From: CAVRUD01 sp963849635
GTDB lineage: Bacteria; Chloroflexota; Chloroflexia; Thermomicrobiales; UBA6265
DNA: 64,000 nt
Direction of reading: 5' to 3'
NCBI GenBank assembly: GCA_963849635.1
Contig: CAWKIA010000040.1
Location: forward strand, 124,001-188,000
This document shows, piece after piece, positions 55,831 through 64,000 of this stretch (positions are counted from its first letter, which is position 1; each line of letters starts with the position of its first letter). Under the pieces are notes generated by a model. That model was not told the origin of the DNA, ran no database searches, and saw only the letters and a program-made list of their open reading frames with translations. Made by a program: the position numbers and the translations under genes.

Positions 55831-57474
55831 ATGGTGTCGAAGTCCGCGTCGTCGCTCAACCGTCGACGGTTCGTCCAGGGCAGCGCGGCGCTGTCCGCTG
55901 CGCTGGCAATGAGCCGTCCAGCGTTCTCTTCAAACGCCGGCGCCCAGGAGGGCGGCGAACAGGTCTTGCGGCTGGCCTGTGAGGAGCCAGAAACGTTCGA
56001 CCTGGGGACGATCGGTGGTGGGATCGGTATCCAGTGGGCCAATCACCTGTTCGAAGGTCTCGTTGTTTACGACTGGGAGAATCAGCAGGTTGTGCCGGGC
56101 GCGGCCGAAACCTGGGATATCTCCACCGACAATCTGACCTATACCTTCCATCTTCGCCCGGGGATGCTCTGGAGCGACGGTTCGCCCCTGACTGCCCACG
56201 ATTTTGAGTACGCGATCAAGCGCAACCTTGAACCCGAATTGGCTGGGCCGCTTGCCACCTTCCTCTACCCCTTGAAGGGCGCGGAGGACTATTTCGTTGG
56301 CACCACCACCGACCCGGCGACGGTCGCGGTGACGGCGACCGACGACGTCACCTTAGAGATGACGCTGATCGGGGTGACGCCGTACTGGTTGAGCATCCTC
56401 TCCCTCTGGACCGCGATGCCGATCCCCAAGGCGGCGATCGACGCCGCTGGCGTGCAGTGGATGGAGGCCGAGACGATCGTCAGCAACGGCCGCTACACGA
56501 TGGAGTCGTGGGAGCACGACCAGAGTCTTGTCATGGTCCAAAACGAGAACTACTACGGCACGAAGCCCAGCGTCACCCGCATCGAGTACACCATCTTCGA
56601 GAACCCACCGGAGCAAGCCCTCACGGCCTTCCAGACCGGCGATGTCGATCTTGCCCAGGTGACGGTCGCCAACGCTGACTTCGTCGCTGGCGATTCTGAG
56701 CTCAGCGCCTTACAGATTCGCCAGGAGGTCTCTGGGACGTGGGAACTGCGGCTCGACATGGCCAACGCGGACTCGGCCATTGCCGACGTCAACGTCCGCA
56801 AGGCGCTCTACCTGGCGATTGATCGTGAGGTACTCACCCAAACCGTGCTCAAGGGGTTCATGACCCCGGCCTACATCTTGACGCCGCCCGACATCCCGTC
56901 CCACGATCCGGCCGGTCGCCTTGAAGGGACGGTCGAAGACGCTAAGCAGTATTTGGCTGACGCTGGATTCCCCAATGGCGATGGGTTTCCCGGTATTCAG
57001 CTTGGCTTTGCCGCGGCTCAGGAGAATGCGCAACTCGTCTCGGAGGCGATCGTCCAACTGTGGAACGACAACCTCGGGATCACGAACGCGACGGCGTTTG
57101 CCGTTCCGACCGACTGGCGGACGCGGATCAGGACCGAGCCCTATGACATGTACCTCGGCCAGTGGGTGACAGACTATCCAGATCCGCACGAGTGGCATAA
57201 CGTCGTCCACGAAGGCGACGCCTGGCAGAGCCACTGGAAGGACCAGACCTATCTCGACATGATCGCCGCGGCCAACGTCGAGGTCGATCCCGCCAAGCGG
57301 CTCGAACAGTACGCCGCCGCCGAGGCCTATATGATCCGCGACCAGACGGCGACGATTCCGCTCTACACCGTCGGTCGCTTCTGGGTCATCCAACCCTGGG
57401 TTCAGGGCCTGGCGCTCTCACCGTACGACGGCCCGATTCTGACCACGAACGCGGTGACGATAACCGATCAGTGA
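55831..57474 (+). CDS. Peptide ABC transporter substrate-binding protein (SBP_bac_5)
   Basis: 547 residues; GGGAGGCAGA precedes ATG 55831. SSLNRRRFVQGSAALSAALA is a Tat signal. Family landmarks: VLRLACEEPETFDLG, HLFEGLVVYDWENQQVVPGA, YTFHLRPGMLWSDGSPLTAH, FQTGDVDLAQ, VNVRKALYLAIDREVLTQTV and GQWVTDYPDPHEWHN. Captures di- or oligopeptides (or similar) for the two permeases downstream. The ATPases are not in the window. Followed by a strong hairpin before the permease. Confidence 0.92.
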   Translation: MVSKSASSLNRRRFVQGSAALSAALAMSRPAFSSNAGAQEGGEQVLRLACEEPETFDLGTIGGGIGIQWANHLFEGLVVYDWENQQVVPGAAETWDISTDNLTYTFHLRPGMLWSDGSPLTAHDFEYAIKRNLEPELAGPLATFLYPLKGAEDYFVGTTTDPATVAVTATDDVTLEMTLIGVTPYWLSILSLWTAMPIPKAAIDAAGVQWMEAETIVSNGRYTMESWEHDQSLVMVQNENYYGTKPSVTRIEYTIFENPPEQALTAFQTGDVDLAQVTVANADFVAGDSELSALQIRQEVSGTWELRLDMANADSAIADVNVRKALYLAIDREVLTQTVLKGFMTPAYILTPPDIPSHDPAGRLEGTVEDAKQYLADAGFPNGDGFPGIQLGFAAAQENAQLVSEAIVQLWNDNLGITNATAFAVPTDWRTRIRTEPYDMYLGQWVTDYPDPHEWHNVVHEGDAWQSHWKDQTYLDMIAAANVEVDPAKRLEQYAAAEAYMIRDQTATIPLYTVGRFWVIQPWVQGLALSPYDGPILTTNAVTITDQ

Positions 57475-57488
57475 GCTGATTGAGGCGT

Positions 57489-57600
57489 TAGGCGTTAGGG
57501 GAACGGCCCCCTAACCCCCCGGCCCCCTTCCCCCTGCTGCGGCAGGGGGAAGGGGGTGACGCCCTGCCACTCCGAGCGGCTAACTCCTAACGCCTAAGGG
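57489..57600. repeat. Nested hairpins between binding-protein and permease genes
   Basis: Perfect 15-base arms CCCCCTTCCCCCTGC (57523-57537) and complement (57542-57556) around TGCG; an outer imperfect pair TTAGGCGTTAGG...CCTAACGCCTAA flanks it. Likely an intra-operon terminator/attenuator or stabiliser that lets the binding protein be made in excess. Confidence 0.6.
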
Positions 57601-57609
57601 CACCTGTTC

Positions 57610-58536
57610 ATGCGCGCATTTCTCATCCGGCGATTGCTCAGTTTTATTCCCACGATGCTACTCTTCTATACCCTTGTTTTCATCCTGATCCAGTTGACGC
57701 CGGGGAACCCGTGGGACACCGCGGAGAAGCCGTTCCGGCCGGAGGTGCTCGCGGCCCTCGAAGACAAATACAACTATAGCGACCCGGTCTGGAAGCAATA
57801 CGTCGATTACCTGGAGCGCGTCGTCTTTCATCTCGACTTTGGCCCCAGCTACAAGCGGAATGTCGATTCCAACGAGATCGTTGCGCGCTATTTCCCGGTG
57901 TCGCTTCAGCTTGGCGCCGTCGCCTTTGTGATCGCGATGGTCTTCGGCATCGGGCTCGGCGTGCTCTCCGCGGTCAGGCAGAACACCATCACGGACCATC
58001 TGGCGATGCTCTTCTCGGTGATCGGAGTGGCGACGCCGAGCTTCGTCGTAATTACGCTAATGGTGATTTTTCTGGCGGTTGAGCTCCAATGGCTGCCCGC
58101 CTTTGGCTGGGATGGGATCTTCAGTACTCGGATCATCATTCCGGCGGTCGCGCTTGCGTTAGGACCGATGGCGGTGATCGCACGGTACACGCGGGCGTCG
58201 ATGCTTGAGACGATCCGCCAGGACTACGTCCGGACCGCCCGCGCCAAAGGTCTGGGCGAACGCCCGGTGATCATTCGCCACGCATTGCGTAATGCCCTGA
58301 TCCCCGTCGTGACCGTCGCGGGGGTAGCGCTCGCCGACCTGATCACCGGTTCGTTTTTCGTTGAAGCGATCTACGGCGTTCCCGGGATGGGCCGCTACTT
58401 CGTCAGCACGGTGGCAGATAAGGACTACCCGGTGCTGATGGCCGTCACCCTTCTGTTTGCCGCGCTCATCTGGCTAATGAACTTCCTGACCGATGTCGCC
58501 TACGCGGTCCTCGACCCGCGCGTGAAGGTGAAGTAA
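57610..58536 (+). CDS. Peptide ABC transporter permease, DppB type
   Basis: 308 residues, six membrane helices. N-terminal FLIRRLLSFIPTMLLFYTLV and LIQLTPGNPWD are standard for DppB/OppB; LDFGPSYKRN; EAA-loop coupling segment RTARAKGLGERPVIIRHALR; C-terminal MNFLTDVAYAVLDPRVKVK. The stop overlaps the next ATG (TAATG). Forms the membrane channel with the DppC-type partner. Confidence 0.92.
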   Translation: MRAFLIRRLLSFIPTMLLFYTLVFILIQLTPGNPWDTAEKPFRPEVLAALEDKYNYSDPVWKQYVDYLERVVFHLDFGPSYKRNVDSNEIVARYFPVSLQLGAVAFVIAMVFGIGLGVLSAVRQNTITDHLAMLFSVIGVATPSFVVITLMVIFLAVELQWLPAFGWDGIFSTRIIIPAVALALGPMAVIARYTRASMLETIRQDYVRTARAKGLGERPVIIRHALRNALIPVVTVAGVALADLITGSFFVEAIYGVPGMGRYFVSTVADKDYPVLMAVTLLFAALIWLMNFLTDVAYAVLDPRVKVK

Positions 58537-59498
58537 TGGCCGCCACGGTTGCCTCGGGCGTTGGGATCAAGACTCGTCGAGTCAATACGGTTGGGCGTGG
58601 GTTCTGGTTCGAAGCCTGGAGCCGATTGCGTCTCAACCGGGCCGCCATGGCGGGACTTACCGTCATCGGTGTCCTCGTCGTCCTGGCGATCCTTGCGCCG
58701 CTTCTGACGCCGTATCACTACGCTGACGGTAATCTGCTGGCCGGATCACAGGGACCGAGTCGCAGCCATCTGCTCGGCACCGACGAACTGGGGCGCGACA
58801 TCCTGACGCGGCTGCTCTACGGGGCGCGGGTGTCCTTGACGGTCGCGATTGCCGCCCAGATCGTGATCGTCCTGATCGGCGTCCCGGTCGGGCTGCTTAC
58901 CGGCTACGTCGGCGGCTGGCTCGACATGGCGGTGATGCGCGTCATCGACGCGATCTACGCGCTCCCGAGCCTGCTCATCGCGATCCTGATCATGTCCATG
59001 TTGCGTAGCAACATCTCGGCGTCGGCCAAGGCATCAGGCAATTGGCTGACATCTCTCGACCGGTTGACCGAGGGATTGGTCGGGATCTTCATCGTGATGT
59101 CGCTCACCCACTGGTTGACCGTGTCGCGGCTCGTGCGTGCCCAGGTCCTGTCAGTCAAAGAGCGAGAACACGTTGAGGCGGCGAGGACCCTTGGCGCGAC
59201 CGTGCCCCGGATCGTCGGGGTCCACATCCTGCCCCATGTCCTCGCCCCGGTGATTATCGCGATCGCCTTCGGTGTTCCTGGCGCGATCATGCTCGAGGCC
59301 AGCCTCTCCTTCCTCGGCATCGGGGTCAACCCACCTACCCCCTCCTGGGGACTGATGATCTCGGGCGGGATCACCAACATGCGCTCCCATCCGCACATGC
59401 TGATCTCCCCTGCTCTGACACTCGGCGTGACATTGCTCGCCTTCACCTTCTTAGGCGACGGCCTACGGGACGCGATGGATCCGCATATGAAGCGGTGA
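58536..59498 (+). CDS. Peptide ABC transporter permease, DppC type
   Basis: 320 residues. An N-terminal soluble stretch, then LRLNRAAMAGLTVIGVLVVL, HLLGTDELGRDILTRLLYGA (the DppC signature), the EAA loop EAARTLGATVPRIVGVHILP, and C-terminal LLAFTFLGDGLRDAMDPHMK. An unusual hydrophilic insert, MLRSNISASAKASGNWLTSL, lies between helices. Coupled to the DppB-type gene. Confidence 0.92.
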   Translation: MAATVASGVGIKTRRVNTVGRGFWFEAWSRLRLNRAAMAGLTVIGVLVVLAILAPLLTPYHYADGNLLAGSQGPSRSHLLGTDELGRDILTRLLYGARVSLTVAIAAQIVIVLIGVPVGLLTGYVGGWLDMAVMRVIDAIYALPSLLIAILIMSMLRSNISASAKASGNWLTSLDRLTEGLVGIFIVMSLTHWLTVSRLVRAQVLSVKEREHVEAARTLGATVPRIVGVHILPHVLAPVIIAIAFGVPGAIMLEASLSFLGIGVNPPTPSWGLMISGGITNMRSHPHMLISPALTLGVTLLAFTFLGDGLRDAMDPHMKR

Positions 59499-59573
59499 GG
59501 CGTTGGGCGTTCGATGGTTGCTTCCAGCCGAACGCCGAACCCCGTCAGGAGGAACTGCGCATACCCACCAACC

Positions 59574-59698
59574 GTCATCCTGAGCTTGCGAAGGATCTTG
59601 GCGCTTCAGCGCCTTCGTCCTCGTTGGAGAAGACGAAGCTTCGCGGTCGGCAGCAAAGGCCGTGAACGGCCAAGATCCTTCGCTCCGCTCAGGATGAC
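59574..59698. repeat. Inverted-repeat intergenic element (CATCCTGAGC family)
   Basis: Arms of about 29 bases: GTCATCCTGAGC...GAAGGATCTTGGC (59574-59602) and its near complement GCCAAGATCCTTCG...GAGGATGAC-type arm (59669-59698), with an inner stretch of smaller hairpins (GGCGCTTCAGCGCC, GAAGACGAAGCTTC). Elements with this motif are common between genes in Chloroflexota and other soil bacteria. Its frames are non-coding. A smaller GGGCGTTCG/CGAACGCC repeat lies at 59506-59540. Confidence 0.65.
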
Positions 59699-59757
59699 AG
59701 GTTGCCTGTTGCAGACGCACAACGCCCCAACCCTTAACTCCTCGTAAAGGAGACGAT

Positions 59758-61623
59758 GTGACCAGGACTATCCCCGGGACCCGGGAGACGACGCTGACAC
59801 CGGCGCTCATTGCGCACCAGAAGACGATCTCAGCGCCTCGGCTCTCGCCGGACGGGCGAACGCTCGCGTTTGCCGCTGAGTACGACGGGCGGACCGATCT
59901 CTTCGTCCTCGGGGAGAAAGGCTGGCCGGTTCAAGTAACTGCCGACCGAGCGATGTCCGGCGGCAACTACGCCTGGTCTCCGGACGGTGCTGGGTTCGTC
60001 TTCACGGCATCAGACGGCAAACTCTGGCTTTGCCCGGCGCATGGCGGGTCACCCCGGCGATTGACGCTGCGCGAGGGCCGGCACCAAACACCGCGGTACT
60101 CGCCCGACGGACGCTTCGTCAGCTTTATCTGCGATCGCGGCGACGAGATCGACGTGGTGGTGGTGTCGGTTGACGGGACGTGGCAGCGCGTCCTCAATCG
60201 GGCGACGGACTTCCCGATGGATCCGTCCTGGTCACCAGACGGGACGCGCGTCGTCTGGCATGCCTATCCGAACAACCAGATGCCGTGGGATGAGAGTTCG
60301 CTCGTCGTCGCCGACGTCGAAGGTGGCGAGCCGCGGACCATTGCCCAGGCGTCGCGGACAGCCTACGCCAATGCCCGCTTCTCGCCGGACGGCAGTCGCA
60401 TTGTCTGTGTCTGCGATCACTCCGGCGCGCTCAACGTCACGGAGTTCAGCGCGGACGGCGCGGACCGGCACCTTCTCCATGAGGACCGCTGGGAGCACGG
60501 CGAGCCAGCCTATTCGCCCGACGGCCAGACGATCGTCTTCACCCGCAACGTCGACGGTGACTACACGCTCTGGGCCGTGGAGAGTGGCGGCGGAAATGTG
60601 CGACCGCTGACGGATGATCCTGGTCGGGCCGGTAGTCCATCGTGGACACCGGACGGGCAGACGGTTGTCTACGTCCACGAAAGCCCCGTCGCTCCGCCCG
60701 ACGTCTGGGAGGTCGATGTGGCGACCGGGCGCCGCCGCCAGCGCACGTTTGCGGCGATGGGCGGCATTTCCGCCGACGACCTGACGATGCCGGAGCACGT
60801 GACCTGGACAAGTCCCGATGGGTTCGAGGTCCACGGGCTGCTCTACACGCCGAAGGTGATCGAACCTGGACAGCATGGGTGTCTCGTCGAGATCCATGGC
60901 GGGCCGATGAACCAGTCTCGCGCCGCCTGGAACGGACTGCTGCAATACCTCGTCCAGCGCGGCTGGGTGGTGATCCAGCCGAACTATCGCGGAACTCTCG
61001 GGTATGGCCGGGCCTATCGCGAGGCGCTCTTTGGATCATGGGGCAAAGGTGACCTCGAGGACAACCTGGGCGGGATCGACCTTTGCGCGGATCGGGGACT
61101 GATTCGGCCCGATCGTGTGGTGGCGTGGGGTGGCAGCGCGGGCGGCTACTCGACCATCGTCTGCCTGACGGGCGCCCCCGATCGGTTCGCCGCCGGCGTG
61201 GCCCTCTTCGGGCTCTACGATCTCTACTCGGCAGGGCTCGAGACACACCGCTACGAGCGCTACTACGTCGAGACGATCCTCGGTTCAACGGCAGACAACC
61301 AGGCGCTCTGGCACGAGCGGTCGCCGCTCAACGTCGTCGACCGGATCCAGGCGCCAGTCCTGCTCCTCCAGGGCGGACGCGACCCCGCCGTGATGCCCGC
61401 CCAGTCGGAGACGCTGAACCGGGAGTTGGAACGGCATCGCATTGACTACGAGTACGTCTTCTATCCGGACGAAGGCCACGGGTTCCGCAAAGTCGCCAAT
61501 AACATCGACTACGCCCAGCGGATGGATCGCTTCCTCTGTCAGAAGGTCTTGCGCGCACCGGAGCCCGGCCCTCTCGGCACGCTCCCCTATCCACCGATGC
61601 CGATCCGTGACTGGAGTCGGTAA
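59758..61623 (+). CDS. S9-family prolyl-oligopeptidase-type serine peptidase
   Basis: 621 residues from GTG 59758, with AAAGGAGACGAT just upstream. N-terminal beta-propeller of TolB/WD40-like blades (repeated SPDGR/SPDGT and WTPDGQT motifs), then an alpha/beta-hydrolase domain: nucleophile Ser460 in AWGGSAGGYS, Asp542 in LQGGRDPAVMP, His574 in PDEGHGFRK. No signal peptide, so cytoplasmic. It would cleave oligopeptides imported by the Dpp-type system encoded directly upstream and may belong to the same operon. Confidence 0.92.
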   Translation: MTRTIPGTRETTLTPALIAHQKTISAPRLSPDGRTLAFAAEYDGRTDLFVLGEKGWPVQVTADRAMSGGNYAWSPDGAGFVFTASDGKLWLCPAHGGSPRRLTLREGRHQTPRYSPDGRFVSFICDRGDEIDVVVVSVDGTWQRVLNRATDFPMDPSWSPDGTRVVWHAYPNNQMPWDESSLVVADVEGGEPRTIAQASRTAYANARFSPDGSRIVCVCDHSGALNVTEFSADGADRHLLHEDRWEHGEPAYSPDGQTIVFTRNVDGDYTLWAVESGGGNVRPLTDDPGRAGSPSWTPDGQTVVYVHESPVAPPDVWEVDVATGRRRQRTFAAMGGISADDLTMPEHVTWTSPDGFEVHGLLYTPKVIEPGQHGCLVEIHGGPMNQSRAAWNGLLQYLVQRGWVVIQPNYRGTLGYGRAYREALFGSWGKGDLEDNLGGIDLCADRGLIRPDRVVAWGGSAGGYSTIVCLTGAPDRFAAGVALFGLYDLYSAGLETHRYERYYVETILGSTADNQALWHERSPLNVVDRIQAPVLLLQGGRDPAVMPAQSETLNRELERHRIDYEYVFYPDEGHGFRKVANNIDYAQRMDRFLCQKVLRAPEPGPLGTLPYPPMPIRDWSR

Positions 61624-62017
61624 GCGATAGGCGTGAGCGGACGACTCGGCACTCATTCCCGTGATCCCGGGCAGTAGTGCCTTCGTCCCGTGCCACTCGG
61701 TCGCCAGTGCAAACCGGCGGCGAAGCCGGCGGCGACAACGTCTCCATGCGTGATGCAATGAGTAATGGCAACCATGGAGCGGCCAGTGGTGAGTTCCGAA
61801 GGTACGCCTTCGAATTCTGAGTCGGTGGCAGACGCGCTGATCTTGGGCGGGTTGACGTCGGAGAAGCGGTACCACAGTACCGAGGCTACGCCTTCCAGCG
61901 CGCTGATCGCCAAGTCCTCCGGGGTACAATCAAACGTATGTTCAGGGCGTTAGAAGGCGGGGCAAGCAGGCCGGGGTCAGGTCCAGGTGGTGGTTTTCTT
62001 GGGGCACGGGGGGCGCG
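61624..62017. other. Spacer with small hairpins
   Basis: About 390 bases, no gene. Contains CCGGCGGCGAAGCCGGCGG and CGAAGGTACGCCTTCG inverted repeats. Composition is less GC-rich around 61740-61830. No promoter assigned. Confidence 0.4.
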
Positions 62018-63265
62018 GTGACGCGCGTGTCCTCGTTTACCCGCTCACGGATCGGCGGTAATGGCCACAGATCCGGGGCGGATGCGCGACGCTCCTCCTG
62101 CCATCGTGCCCCTGAGCGGTCGTCGCTGGATTGCCTGGCCGCCGGCGGTCTGGCGCTCACCCTCGGCGGAGGCCGGCTCCGCCCTCAGGCGCTGGCGGCG
62201 AGCGAGGCAACACCCGTGGCTGACGGACCATTCCTGGGAGAGCAGGCTGCGGCAATGGAGCAGATCGTCGACGACTTCCTCGCCAGCACTGGCACACCGG
62301 GCGCCCTTGCCGGCGTTTGGATTCCCGGTCACGGCGCCTGGACCTATGCCGCCGGGGTCGGGAACCTGGAAGCCACCACCCCGATCGCGCTCGACGACGC
62401 CGTCCGCATCGCCAGCATCACCAAGACCTTCACCGCGACCGTCGTCCTCCAGTTGGTCGACGAGGGCATGCTTGGTCTGGACGATGTGCTGGAGACCTAC
62501 TACCCCGGCATGCCAAATGGCGACAGGATCACGATCCGGCACCTACTCGGCATGCGCGCCGGTCTGTTCAACTGGGTCGAGGATCCCGGGTTTGAGGAGG
62601 CGTTCGACGCCGACCCGCTGATGGAGTGGTCGCCGGAGCAGGGGATCGATCTGGCCCGGACCAATCCGGTCTATTTCGAGCCGGGCGAGGGATTCCACTA
62701 CGCGGAGACGAACTACTTCTTGCTCGGCGTCATCGCCGAGAACCTCACCGGCAAGCCGATTCACGACCTCATCACCGAGCGCATCCTGACCCCGCTCGGT
62801 CTGCAACGCACCTCGTTCGCGACCACACCGGAGATGCCCGAACCCTACGTGCGCGGTTACCTGGCCGACCCGGCCGGCGGCGCCGCGCGCGACGTCACCG
62901 CCGTCAACCCGGACGTGCCCTGGACCGCCGGCGCCATGATCTCGACCATCGATGACCTGCGCGTCTGGTCCGAAGCCTTGGTGGGCGGCACCCTCCTCAG
63001 CCCCGGTACCCAGGCCGAACGCCTCAAGACCCTGCCGATCTCCGCGGACGCCCCCTTCCGCTACGGCCTCGGCATCTTCGAGGTCCTCGGCTTCTTCGGC
63101 CACAACGGCGGCATCTATGGCTACAGTACCTTCATAGGCCATCGTCCCGACGATGGTGCCACCATCGTCACCGCGACCAACCTCGCCGACAACGACGGCG
63201 GCGGTGCCGACCAGATTTTTGCGAGTCTCGCCCAACTCCTCTACCCCTCACTCTTCGGGGCGTAA
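62018..63265 (+). CDS. Exported serine hydrolase, beta-lactamase/DD-peptidase fold
   Basis: 415 residues from GTG 62018. A hydrophobic LAAGGLALTLGGG signal-like stretch (the Arg-rich part before it may contain a frameshift). Catalytic SxxK is present as ASITKTFTATVVLQLVDEG; second motif YAETNYFLLGVIAENLTGKP (Glu in place of the usual Asn of YxN); third GHNGGIYGY (HxG). Full-length class C-type domain; could act on beta-lactams, D-peptides or esters. Related to the degenerate copy at 39467. Confidence 0.85.
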   Translation: MTRVSSFTRSRIGGNGHRSGADARRSSCHRAPERSSLDCLAAGGLALTLGGGRLRPQALAASEATPVADGPFLGEQAAAMEQIVDDFLASTGTPGALAGVWIPGHGAWTYAAGVGNLEATTPIALDDAVRIASITKTFTATVVLQLVDEGMLGLDDVLETYYPGMPNGDRITIRHLLGMRAGLFNWVEDPGFEEAFDADPLMEWSPEQGIDLARTNPVYFEPGEGFHYAETNYFLLGVIAENLTGKPIHDLITERILTPLGLQRTSFATTPEMPEPYVRGYLADPAGGAARDVTAVNPDVPWTAGAMISTIDDLRVWSEALVGGTLLSPGTQAERLKTLPISADAPFRYGLGIFEVLGFFGHNGGIYGYSTFIGHRPDDGATIVTATNLADNDGGGADQIFASLAQLLYPSLFGA

Positions 63266-63472
63266 GGGGCGGGGTAACGCGTTGTCTGACTTGACCAGGT
63301 CTGAACGATCCGCTGCGGGTGGACCTGGCCATCAACGACTTCGTATGGACAGACGTGGGCGATTGCCGGTGGATCCGATACTCGATGCTATCATCCCTGA
63401 GTGAGGACTTCCCGGACCCGAGAGTTAGGCACCGCAGACGCGCAGCCGTCCCGAGACGTAGGAGAGGCGCCG

Positions 63473-64000
63473 ATGGTCGCCACCCATCCAAAGACCAGAG
63501 AAGATCTCGACCGGCTGGGCGCTGCTGGCGAGCGGAAGGAGCTCATCGACGGGGAACTGCGGGAGAAGGCCGCGGTGAGCCAGCGGCACGGAGAGATCGA
63601 GATTCAACTGACGATCCCCCTTGGCTCGCACGTCTTGTCCAATGGGCTCGGCCGCATTTATCCCTCCGACACGCAGTTCACCGTGGCGCGCGATCCTGAC
63701 ACAGTGCTGATCCCGGACTTGGCGTTCGTGCGTGCCGACCGCGTGCCGCCGGAAGCAGATCGCTGGCACATCGCCCCATTTGCCCCAGATCTCGCCGTCG
63801 AGGTCATTTCTCCGAGCGACCGCTACGTCGAGGTGATGGAAAAGATCGAGCGATATGGACGAGCTGGAGTGCCGCTGGTCTGGCTGGTCGATCCCCGCCG
63901 CCGGGTGGTCGAGGTCCATGCGGCGGGCCGGCCGCCGATCACGCTGCACGAGTCCGAGACTCTGGACGGTGGTGAGGTGCTGCCCGGGTTCGCGCTCTTG
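63473..64000 (+). CDS. Uma2-family (DUF820) nuclease-fold protein, 3' partial
   Basis: 176 residues to the window edge from ATG 63473, behind AGGAGAGGCG. N-terminal LGAAGERKELIDGELREKAA; PD-(D/E)xK core with VLIPDLAFVRADR (Asp) and PDLAVEVISPSDRYVEVMEK (Glu; Ser/Asp/Lys follow), then WLVDPRRRVVEVH. Uma2 proteins are restriction-endonuclease-fold proteins abundant in cyanobacteria and Chloroflexota; many are thought to be mobile-element-related and their cellular role is unclear. The end lies outside the window. Confidence 0.88.
   Translation, partial: MVATHPKTREDLDRLGAAGERKELIDGELREKAAVSQRHGEIEIQLTIPLGSHVLSNGLGRIYPSDTQFTVARDPDTVLIPDLAFVRADRVPPEADRWHIAPFAPDLAVEVISPSDRYVEVMEKIERYGRAGVPLVWLVDPRRRVVEVHAAGRPPITLHESETLDGGEVLPGFALL

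Noticed and set aside
59570..59810. Protein-like frame with PERSEGS-type sequence on the minus strand
   Set aside because: This translation arises from the widespread CATCCTGAGC repeat element and is a known kind of spurious gene call.
63266..63472. A short gene or RNA between the serine hydrolase and the Uma2 gene
   Set aside because: No start with a ribosome-binding site, no family match, and no clear structure.

Overview
The window is GC-rich DNA (by eye well above 60% G+C, strong G/C third-codon bias) from a bacterium. Tat-type signals of the form MDxxRFDxxxxxLAxxxSRRxLL, several very large NB-ARC/LuxR regulators, TSP3-repeat secreted proteins and many sugar and peptide ABC-transporter and sugar-oxidoreductase genes fit a Chloroflexota lineage close to Thermomicrobia/Sphaerobacter. 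This is inference: no rRNA or tRNA gene is present to settle it. Many genes are broken by single-base shifts, mostly +1, often in short homopolymers. The likeliest cause is residual sequencing error, but some breaks are true gene relics.

Layout. 1-2689: end of a sugar ABC-transport operon (two MalK-type ATPases forming an apparently asymmetric pair) with a PfkB sugar kinase. 2940-5519: an HD-domain protein and an island of small genes with a dispersed repeat. 5520-9930: phytanoyl-CoA-dioxygenase-like and GH106-like genes behind a MalF/MalG hybrid relic. 10285-16185: two alpha/beta hydrolases, a Tat-exported protein, a membrane protein, an enoyl-CoA hydratase and a double GNAT. 16370-18098: a polysaccharide flippase and an OppC-type permease relic. 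18126-23756: a tightly coupled amino-sugar operon (DegT aminotransferase, ceramidase-like hydrolase, NagB, NagA, Gfo/Idh/MocA dehydrogenase). 23776-33251: further sugar-acid/polyol catabolism (three SDRs, a second Gfo/Idh/MocA, a metallo-beta-lactamase-fold hydrolase, a DUF4432 epimerase-like protein) and a SagB-type oxidoreductase.

33252-54433 is an accessory and regulatory region. It holds four giant STAND/NB-ARC regulators with LuxR C-termini plus the relic of a fifth, a degenerate beta-lactamase-fold protein, two paralogous Cys-rich exported proteins (one internally deleted), a zinc-ribbon LCP protein with a 28-residue membrane peptide, and an exported cluster of two cupin-like/TSP3 proteins around a protein with about 60 cysteines. 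Two of the NB-ARC genes carry, at the same linker, a palindromic insert with a shared core, translated in frame.

54528-64000: a P1-family peptidase, then a dipeptide/oligopeptide transport operon (binding protein, two permeases, S9 prolyl-oligopeptidase-type peptidase) with a recognisable promoter and hairpin/repeat spacers, a serine beta-lactamase-fold hydrolase, and the start of a Uma2-family nuclease-fold gene. The general theme is import and breakdown of carbohydrates, amino sugars and peptides, with envelope and exported-protein functions in the accessory part.
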